Source: Rhodanobacteraceae bacterium (GTDB lineage: Bacteria > Pseudomonadota > Gammaproteobacteria > Xanthomonadales > Rhodanobacteraceae). From it: a stretch of DNA of 64,000 nucleotides. The notes under the pieces were generated by a model. The model did no database searches. It saw nothing but the letters and a program-made list of their open reading frames with translations, and was not told the origin of the DNA. A program made the translations under genes and the position numbers. Below, piece by piece: positions 57,393 through 64,000 of this stretch; position 1 is the first letter of the stretch; the number at the start of each line of letters is the position of its first letter. Location of the stretch: NCBI GenBank assembly GCA_016790075.1, contig JAEUPP010000066.1, positions 1 to 64,000 of the forward strand, in the 5' to 3' direction.

Positions 57393-60300
57393 TCAGGCGC
57401 AGAGCGCTTCCATATCGCGAATCAGCTCGCTCGCGGCAATGGCATCGAGCGCCGAGAATGGCTTGGTGTCCTGCATGCCGCCCCAGCTCGTCGGCACGCC
57501 GACCTGCAGCTCCTGCAGGTTCTGTTCGGGATATTCGCCGACAAGGCCGACGATGATGCCGGGCTCGAAACTGAGTTCGATCACGGTATGACCTGAAAGC
57601 GGCTTGGTGAAATACCAGATGCCGCCGCCGTCCTGGGCTACGCCGCGACGCCAGCCTTTGTTGACCAGGCCGAGGATGCGGCCGGTAGGAACCACCCTGC
57701 CCTTCCAGCGCAGCAGTTCCGTCGCCGCACGCTCCGCCTCGGTCAGCGCAAAACTCTCGCGTCCCAGCTGGGCGAACGGCTGCAGCAATTCGTAGTCGGC
57801 CAGCACCTGAGCGAAAGCGGCCGCTGTTTCCGCCGGCAATTCCAGCGCATGGGGCAGGCCAAGCCGTATGCGCTCGCCCTGAGGTAGATCAATACTCGCG
57901 TCGTCGGCATCGCTGTAGCTGCCGTCTTCGGCAACACGGAAGCAGTGCAGCAGCCGCCCACCCTGCGCCGCCTCGACGTCGTCGACCTCGTAGACACCCC
58001 AGACCAGCCGTTGCACCAGATGCCGCACCAGCGGATGGCCGGCCAGGAAACGCTCGAAAACGTCGCGCTCCCAACGACGGCGCGAACACATCGCGACCTC
58101 AAGCCGCAGAACCTGCTGCGCGGCGATCGTACGTGCATCCTTCTTGAGCTGCTTGAAGCGCTCGACCGCGGCCGAGGACAGCGCGGCATCGTCGGTCTTT
58201 TTCGGCTTGGGCAAATCGGCCAGACGCGCACCATCGCTGTCGCGGACATAGGGCTTCAAGGCCTCATCAAAACCGACACGGAACTGGCGGGGACCAAAAT
58301 CGAGCAGCAGCGTGCCGCTTTCGTCGAGGCCGAGATCGGGTGCAAGGCGATCTTCCAGCTCCTCGGCACTCAGGCCGCGCGCCACGGCAACCGCATCGAT
58401 CTTCTCCCGCGCCTTGTCCTGCAGTCCCTTGAACTTCACCTTCTGCGCAATGCCGTTGAGCAGCATCAGCGCCACGTCGCTGCCTATCATCGCCAGCACA
58501 TCGAGGCCGGCCACTGCACGCGCATGCGCCCCTTCCCCGGGCCAGTTGCGGATCAGCGGCGTCAGCCGCCGCGCCGTGTCGTCGTTGCCGAACCAGCCAA
58601 GCGCCGTCATGCCCCAGCCTTCCTTGGATGGCGCCGCCGCAGCCAGCCATGCGCTGAAGAGATCCCAGGCGAAATCCGCGATCGACTCGGCCGTACAGAC
58701 TTCCCTGACCTGCGCGACGCCGGGGTACAACGCCTCGTTCGCCGGGAACATCAGCATCTCGCCCAGATGATCCAGCGCGGCATCCGGCAACGCCTTGCCA
58801 TTGCTGCGCAGCCGCGGGCGCCGCCAGCCGCGCGGCGCCCAGAACGCGGGCAGGCTACCCCGCCGGCTGGGGAAGCGATCCAGCGGATCTTCCGCAAGCA
58901 TGAGGCGCACGGCGTCCACCACGTCGCTGCGGCCGTAGCGCGCCGCCACCTGGTGGACCAGTTCTTCCTGCCCGTTTGCCGCCAGGAAACGCAGCGCTGC
59001 ACCGGCGCAATCGCGGGCTTCACCCGCCTTGCCGAGAGCGGGCGCAATCAGCGCCGCTGCCGCATATTCGGAGTAGCGCAGCAACCAGTCACGGCCGAAA
59101 CGGCGCAAGGTCTTGAGCTTCGCTAAGGCGCGCGCGGCGATCGGCGCCAGCTCGGCGTCAGCCACGGCCAGCGCCAGATCGGCGAACTCCACGGGATTGC
59201 GCCGGATCGCCCGTAGCGCACCAGGCCAGGCCGCCAGACCGAAGCGTGCCAGCATGTAGCTCACGTTGGCATCCGCACTGCCCTCACCAGCCAGGCGGTT
59301 CCAGACAGCCAGCGCAAAGTCCTGCGGCAACTGTGCGATCAGCCCGCCGTTGATGACGCAGTAGGTGTAGCGCCGGTTCGCATTCACCTGTTTCCAGGCC
59401 GCGTGCAGGGCGTCGGTATCACGCTGGCGCAGGGCGACCAGGGCTTTTTCCAGCAGGGTCCGCTCAAGCGCGGCATCAATGACCGAATAGCCGGCATCAA
59501 AACCCAGCTCGCGGGCAAACTGCTGCATGTCCTTGGCGCAGCGTGTGAAGCGCTGCTGTTCCCACTGCGACAGGACGCTCAGCCTGTCGCGTTCATCCTG
59601 GTCCCAGAACAGCTGCGTGGGCAGATCCAGCGGCGCAAGTCCCGCGACGCTGGCCGTCGCCTTGCGCGGTTTCAGCCACGGTGGATCGGCCAGCACCGGC
59701 GGCAGCTCGTCCACCGCAGCGGCTTCGGCTGGTCCAGCCAGAAGAACCAGTTGCCGCTCGATCACCGCCCAGGCGGCGCTGTTGAGCCATGGCCGCACCG
59801 CGTCCGCCGCCCCCGCGTTGGCCTGTAGCAGCCCCCCCAACAATGGCACCAGCGCCGCACTGTCGCGGCCCGCGCCGGCAATCAGCCGCGCCAGCGCAGC
59901 AATAGCCGGCAACGGCCAGCGCTGTGCCGCCTGATTCAGCCGCAGCAGACAGGATTTGCCTGTCGATGCCACGTCCGCCAGCGCCGTGATCGCCTCGGGT
60001 ACACCGAAATACGTCAGCAGCCCCCCCGGAAGGTCCTCGGCCGCCGACTGCAGCAGCAGGGGTAGCGTATCGAGGCGACGTTCGCGCAACACGGTCGCCA
60101 GCATCGACGGGTTGTGCAGGAACCACTGATAGTCGACCTTGCCGGCGAACACCGCCTGCAAGGCTGCGGGCGCCGTGGCCGTCAGTTGCAGCCAGTGCAG
60201 CGCGGCCGGCGCCGCCGCGCCGCCGACCCGCAGCGCAACCTCGTTGGAGATTTCCGGCGCATCGGGGAACAGCAGCGCGACGACAACCTGACGGGCGGGG

Positions 60301-61298
60301 TGCAGCGAGCCGATCTGCGCCTTGACCAGCGCGACACATTCCTGCCAGATCGCTTCGTCCGCGTGTGACAAGCGGCGCCGGAACACCAGCTCGTCCGCGC
60401 TGAGCACCGAGTACCAGATCGACGAAAAGGGAGCGGAGACGTTACGACTTACCGCAACCTGACGCGAATGCCCGCGCGGTTGCCCATGCCATTGGGCGGT
60501 CGATGCGACCTGGTAGCACTGTGCCTGCAGCAGCAACCCGAGCGCAGCCACGAGGCCGTGCTGGTCTATCAGATATTCCGCGACGCAGGCGGGATCATTC
60601 GCCTGATGCGTACGGTCAGACAGCAATGCACAGGACAGGGCCAACAGCAGCACATCGGACTCAACGCTGCCAGCCAGCGTCCGCTGCTCAATTCGCTGCC
60701 AGGTCAGCTCCAGCAGCGGCCACAGCGCGGGATCGGTTCCCGATTGATCGAGCGTGGTTTCCTTGAGCAGGCGTGCGCGCGCCTGCAGCCACCAGGTGCG
60801 CGGATCCACCGTCGGCACCTCGGCCGGAAACCGGCGCGACGGTAACGCAATGACCCCAAGGTTGTACTTGTCCGTGCTGTGCAGGTACTTCCAGGCGGCA
60901 TCGAAATCCAGCGGCTCTGCGGCTAGCCAGGGTGGCTGGCCGGACTCCGCCGGCAGCGGCGCCGGTGGACTTGCACCGGCATCGGCACTGGCATCGCCCG
61001 ACGCAACAGCGGCGGGCGTTGCCGCCGGCGGCGCCAGCTTTTTTTCCAACTTCACTTTTTCACTATTTTCAGCGACCGCTGCGGCCGCCCCGGCAGTGGT
61101 TTCCACATAGCCCTTGGCGGTCTTCTCGGTAACGAGCTTGTCCAGCGCCAACCTGGCCTTCACCGCATCGGCAAAACTCTTGGTCTGACTCTGCCCCTGG
61201 GTGCCTATGCGGCCCCAGCGGATCTGCAGCTCCACCCCTTCCTGCACGATTTCCCAGAACTTGTTGGAAGCCCCCTCGGAAAACTCGAAGCGACGCAT
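57393..61298 (-). CDS. WGR-DUF4132 protein (MolR/YehI-like), first copy
   Basis: 1301 residues from the ATG at 61298 (MRRFEFSEG, AGGGACGG just upstream); the longer frame to 61424 is spurious. Residues 1-66 are a WGR domain (KFWEIVQEGVELQIRWGRIG, WGR at 28-30), otherwise known from PARPs and MolR proteins. A low-complexity Ala/Pro linker (about 67-110) precedes a very long helical repeat region (about 110-900, ARM/HEAT-like in style). The C-terminal DUF4132 domain (about 1040-1301) includes RRRWERDVFERFLAGHP and WRRGVAQDGGGIWYFTKP. It lies 28 bases upstream of the ATPase gene. Its C-terminus is almost the same as that of the next gene. Confidence 0.87.
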   Translation of the reverse strand: MRRFEFSEGASNKFWEIVQEGVELQIRWGRIGTQGQSQTKSFADAVKARLALDKLVTEKTAKGYVETTAGAAAAVAENSEKVKLEKKLAPPAATPAAVASGDASADAGASPPAPLPAESGQPPWLAAEPLDFDAAWKYLHSTDKYNLGVIALPSRRFPAEVPTVDPRTWWLQARARLLKETTLDQSGTDPALWPLLELTWQRIEQRTLAGSVESDVLLLALSCALLSDRTHQANDPACVAEYLIDQHGLVAALGLLLQAQCYQVASTAQWHGQPRGHSRQVAVSRNVSAPFSSIWYSVLSADELVFRRRLSHADEAIWQECVALVKAQIGSLHPARQVVVALLFPDAPEISNEVALRVGGAAAPAALHWLQLTATAPAALQAVFAGKVDYQWFLHNPSMLATVLRERRLDTLPLLLQSAAEDLPGGLLTYFGVPEAITALADVASTGKSCLLRLNQAAQRWPLPAIAALARLIAGAGRDSAALVPLLGGLLQANAGAADAVRPWLNSAAWAVIERQLVLLAGPAEAAAVDELPPVLADPPWLKPRKATASVAGLAPLDLPTQLFWDQDERDRLSVLSQWEQQRFTRCAKDMQQFARELGFDAGYSVIDAALERTLLEKALVALRQRDTDALHAAWKQVNANRRYTYCVINGGLIAQLPQDFALAVWNRLAGEGSADANVSYMLARFGLAAWPGALRAIRRNPVEFADLALAVADAELAPIAARALAKLKTLRRFGRDWLLRYSEYAAAALIAPALGKAGEARDCAGAALRFLAANGQEELVHQVAARYGRSDVVDAVRLMLAEDPLDRFPSRRGSLPAFWAPRGWRRPRLRSNGKALPDAALDHLGEMLMFPANEALYPGVAQVREVCTAESIADFAWDLFSAWLAAAAPSKEGWGMTALGWFGNDDTARRLTPLIRNWPGEGAHARAVAGLDVLAMIGSDVALMLLNGIAQKVKFKGLQDKAREKIDAVAVARGLSAEELEDRLAPDLGLDESGTLLLDFGPRQFRVGFDEALKPYVRDSDGARLADLPKPKKTDDAALSSAAVERFKQLKKDARTIAAQQVLRLEVAMCSRRRWERDVFERFLAGHPLVRHLVQRLVWGVYEVDDVEAAQGGRLLHCFRVAEDGSYSDADDASIDLPQGERIRLGLPHALELPAETAAAFAQVLADYELLQPFAQLGRESFALTEAERAATELLRWKGRVVPTGRILGLVNKGWRRGVAQDGGGIWYFTKPLSGHTVIELSFEPGIIVGLVGEYPEQNLQELQVGVPTSWGGMQDTKPFSALDAIAASELIRDMEALCA

Positions 61299-61532
61299 AC
61301 CGTCCCTGTCCGGCCATTGGCGAAGCGCCAACGCTATACAGAGTCTGCTACAAGATCCAGCCCACAGGCTTCGTGACCTGCCCGACAAAATAGGCATTGG
61401 CGGTGGAAAAATGCCCGCCGCCAATTACGTGCTCACCGACATGCGGGATTTCTGCGAATGGGTGTCCAGCTTGGGCGCAGCAGGATTGACTTGCCTAGCG
61501 GCCATGACAGGAGGACTTCGGAGATCCGGTGA
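61299..61532. other. Spacer between the two DUF4132 genes
   Basis: 234 bases without a coding frame. It probably holds a promoter or processing site for the downstream operon, but no clear -35/-10 pair or terminator hairpin is seen. Confidence 0.4.
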
Positions 61533-64000
61533 TCAGGCGCAGAGCGCTTCCAGATCACGGATCATTTCGCTGGCCGCGATAGCGTCGAGCGTAGAGAACG
61601 GCTCTGCTTGCTGCACGCCGCCCCAATCGCCGGGCACACCAACCCGCAGGTCCAGCAGCACCTGCTCGGGGTGTTCGCCGACCAGCCCGACTATGATGCC
61701 GGGCTCGAAACTGAGTTCGATAACGGTGCGGCGTGAAAGCGGCTTGGTGAAATACCAGATGCTGCCGCCGTCCTGCGCCGCGCCTCGCCGCCAGCCTTTG
61801 TTGACTAGGCCAAGGATGCGGCCGGTAGGAACCACCTTGTTCTTCCAGCGCACGAGTACGGTCGCCGCGCGCTCTGCCTCGGTCAGGGTAAAGCTCTCAC
61901 GGCCTAGCTGCGCAAACGGCTGCAGCAATTCGTAATCGGCCAGTACCTGCGCGAACGCGGCAGCCGTTTCCGCCGGCAGTTCCAGCGCATGCGGCAGGCC
62001 AAGCCGGATGTGATCACCTTGCGGCAATTCGATCGTGGCGTCGCCGGTGTCGCAATAGCTGCCATCCTCAGCTACGCGGAAACACCGCGACAGCCGGCCG
62101 CCCTGTGCGGCGGCGTCCTCGTCGACTTCGTAGACTCCCCAGACCAGGCGCTGCACCAAATGCCGCAGCAGGGGATGTCCGGCAAGAAACCGCTCAAACA
62201 CCTCGCACTCCCAGCGCCGGCGCGCACACATGGCAATTTCGAGCCGCAGTATCTGCTGCGCGGCAATCGTGCGTGCGTCCTTGCCAAGCCGCTTGAAGTT
62301 TGCAACAGCGGCAGCGGCCAACGCCGCATCATCGGCCTTCGTTGGCTTGGGCAGATCCGCACGGCGTGCGCCGTCGCCGTCGCGTACACAAGGCTTGAGC
62401 GTTTCGTCAAACCCGACACGGAACTGGCGCGGGCCGAAATCGAGCAACAAGGTGCCGCTCTCATCCAGCCCCAGATCGGGTGCAAGCCTATCCTCAAGCT
62501 CCTCAGTACTGAGGTCGCGCGCCGTTGCGATCGCTTCGATCTTCTCGCGCGCCTTGTCCTGCAAACCTTTGAACTTCACCTTTTGCGCAATGCCGTTGAG
62601 CAGCATCAGCGCGACATCGCTACCGATCGCGGCCAGTACATCGAGTCCCGCCACAGCGCGCGCATGTGCGCCCTCGCCCGGCCAGTTACGTATCAGCGGC
62701 GTGAGGCGGCGCGCGGTGTCATCGTTGCCCAGCCAGCCCAGGGCAGCCATGCCCCAGCTATCCTTGGGCGAGCCGGCGGCGACTAGCCAGGCATTGAACA
62801 GATCCCAGGAAAAATCGGCAAGGGATTCGGGTGTACAGGCGTCCTTGACCTGGGCGATACCGGCATAGCGCTCTTCATTGGCCGGGAACATCAGCATCGC
62901 GCCAAGATGATCGAGTGCCGCATCCGCCAGTGCCTTGCCACTGCTGCGCAGACGCGGACGCCGCCAGCCACGCGGCGCCCAAAATGCCGGCAAGCTGCCA
63001 CGCCGGTCCGGAAAACGATCAAGTGGATCTTCGGCGAGCATCAGGCACACCGCAGCTGTCACCTCGTCACGGCCATACCGCGCAGCGACCGCGTGAATCA
63101 GTGATGCATGCCCATTCGCCGCGAGGAAACGCAGAGCGGCACCCGCACACTCACGTGCTTCGCCCGTTTTGCCAAGCGCTGGCGCAACCAGTGCCGCGGC
63201 CGCGTGCCCGGGACAACGCAGCAGCCAGTCACGGCCAAAGCCACGTAAAGTCTTGAGCTTCGCAAACGCCCTGGCCGCGGTTGGCGCGAGCTCAACATCG
63301 GCAATGGATGCGACAAGTTCCGCAAACTCAATGGGATTGCGTCGAATCACGCGCTGCGCCCCCGGCCACGCGGCAAGACCGAAGCGGGCGAGCATGTAAG
63401 CAACATCCTCGGTGCGGCCTTCATCCTCACCGGCGAAGCGATTCCAAACGGCAAGTGCGAAGTCCTGCGGCAACTGCGCGATCAGGCCCCCCTTGACGAC
63501 CAGGCGCCTCCAGGGCCGATCCGCCTTTGCACGCAGCCAGACAGCGTACAGAGCCTCGGCATCCTGCTGGAGTAACGCAACCTCACGCAGTTCGAGCAAC
63601 TGCTGCTCGCCAACAGGATCAGTAGCATCCAGGCCGATATCCGAACCGAAGGCCTTGGCAAACTTGCGCATGTCATCGCGACATTGCTCAAAGTAGCGCT
63701 GCGTCGCCGACGGCAGCGTGCTCCAGCGCTCGCGCTCACCCTCACGCCAGAGCAGCTGTGTCGGCAATTCCAGCGGAACCAAGTCCGCGATATGCGCCTT
63801 CGTCTTGCGCGGCTTCAGCCAGGGCGGATCAGCGAGTACCGCCGGCAGATCCTCGGTAACAGCCACATCAGCCGGCCCAGCCAGCAGCGCGGAGCGGCGC
63901 TCGATGACGGCATTCGTTGCCGCATCGAGCCAAGGTCGGAGCAAGGCCTGCGCTGCCGTGTTGGACAGCAGCAGCCCATCCAGCAACGGCGCCAGTAGGG
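61533..64000 (-). CDS. DUF4132 protein, second tandem copy, 5' part outside the window
   Basis: At least 820 residues; the frame stays open to the window edge (LLAPLLDGLLLSNT), so the N-terminus, including any WGR domain, is not visible. The alignable part runs from about LKPRKTKAHIADLVPLELPTQLLW to the C-terminus ALDAIAASEMIRDLEALCA. The last about 600 residues are nearly identical to the downstream copy (for example ERFLAGHPLLRHLVQRLVWG, VPTGRILGLVNKGWRRG). The middle (around LYAVWLRAKADRPWRRLVVKGGL against LHAAWKQVNANRRYTYCVINGGL) is diverged. It belongs to the same minus-strand operon and is the most upstream gene seen. Confidence 0.85.
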   Translation of the reverse strand, partial: LLAPLLDGLLLSNTAAQALLRPWLDAATNAVIERRSALLAGPADVAVTEDLPAVLADPPWLKPRKTKAHIADLVPLELPTQLLWREGERERWSTLPSATQRYFEQCRDDMRKFAKAFGSDIGLDATDPVGEQQLLELREVALLQQDAEALYAVWLRAKADRPWRRLVVKGGLIAQLPQDFALAVWNRFAGEDEGRTEDVAYMLARFGLAAWPGAQRVIRRNPIEFAELVASIADVELAPTAARAFAKLKTLRGFGRDWLLRCPGHAAAALVAPALGKTGEARECAGAALRFLAANGHASLIHAVAARYGRDEVTAAVCLMLAEDPLDRFPDRRGSLPAFWAPRGWRRPRLRSSGKALADAALDHLGAMLMFPANEERYAGIAQVKDACTPESLADFSWDLFNAWLVAAGSPKDSWGMAALGWLGNDDTARRLTPLIRNWPGEGAHARAVAGLDVLAAIGSDVALMLLNGIAQKVKFKGLQDKAREKIEAIATARDLSTEELEDRLAPDLGLDESGTLLLDFGPRQFRVGFDETLKPCVRDGDGARRADLPKPTKADDAALAAAAVANFKRLGKDARTIAAQQILRLEIAMCARRRWECEVFERFLAGHPLLRHLVQRLVWGVYEVDEDAAAQGGRLSRCFRVAEDGSYCDTGDATIELPQGDHIRLGLPHALELPAETAAAFAQVLADYELLQPFAQLGRESFTLTEAERAATVLVRWKNKVVPTGRILGLVNKGWRRGAAQDGGSIWYFTKPLSRRTVIELSFEPGIIVGLVGEHPEQVLLDLRVGVPGDWGGVQQAEPFSTLDAIAASEMIRDLEALCA

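Overview
The window is GC-rich, densely coded DNA from a gammaproteobacterium. Several small families (DUF2884, DUF3106, DUF3619, DUF3667, DUF4286), a CM-PDH type TyrA and a CIRCE-controlled rpoH suggest the Xanthomonadales/Lysobacterales side of the class. This placement is inferred from gene content and not tested. Most of the sequence looks like ordinary chromosome, with accessory character in the first 10 kb and the last 13 kb.

Layout. 1-921 is the 3' part of a REP-associated tyrosine transposase (RAYT). It is followed by a field of CCTAGG-centred imperfect palindromes (about 1041-1310) that runs into the 3' end of czcA. 1270-7566 is a heavy-metal RND efflux operon on the minus strand (His-rich leader protein, czcC, czcB, czcA), with a second group of palindromic repeats just upstream of czcC. 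8209-10469 holds two unknown lipoproteins on the plus strand. 10690-23497 is a long minus-strand block: histidine kinase, double-receiver response regulator, NAD(P)-binding epimerase-like protein, VolA/Pla-1-like surface lipase, DUF1302 beta-barrel, DUF1329 protein, Ycf48-like propeller and an MMPL/RND permease. It reads as a cell-envelope lipid or ester hydrolysis and transport module with its own candidate regulators. A strongly nested inverted repeat upstream of the kinase may be a structured RNA.

23960-45304 is mainly housekeeping: ABM-like protein, two GSTs, an Asp/Glu racemase-like protein, PDH E2 (aceF) and lipoylated E3 (lpdA) around an unknown ORF, tyrA, DUF2884, a 2OG-Fe dioxygenase, an HD hydrolase, an ABC exporter pair, sppA, a MATE pump, DUF3667-DUF4286, and an operon of sigma factor, DUF3619, an 88-residue exported protein and DUF3106. 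45305-46050 is non-coding and carries two perfect DnaA boxes as an inverted pair beside an AT-rich tract, ahead of priA and ndh. rpoH (49595-50461) has a perfect CIRCE operator in its leader, implying HrcA control of the heat-shock sigma factor.

50687-64000 is the most interesting region: a tightly overlapped minus-strand operon with two tandem DUF4132 genes (one with an N-terminal WGR domain), a MoxR-family AAA ATPase, a DUF5682 protein, a VWA protein and a double-SWIM zinc-finger protein. It matches in order and protein size the E. coli yehI/yehL-yehM-yehP-yehQ (MolR-related) cluster, whose function is unknown. The duplicated DUF4132 genes are nearly identical at their C-termini but diverge upstream. 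The second copy runs off the window edge.
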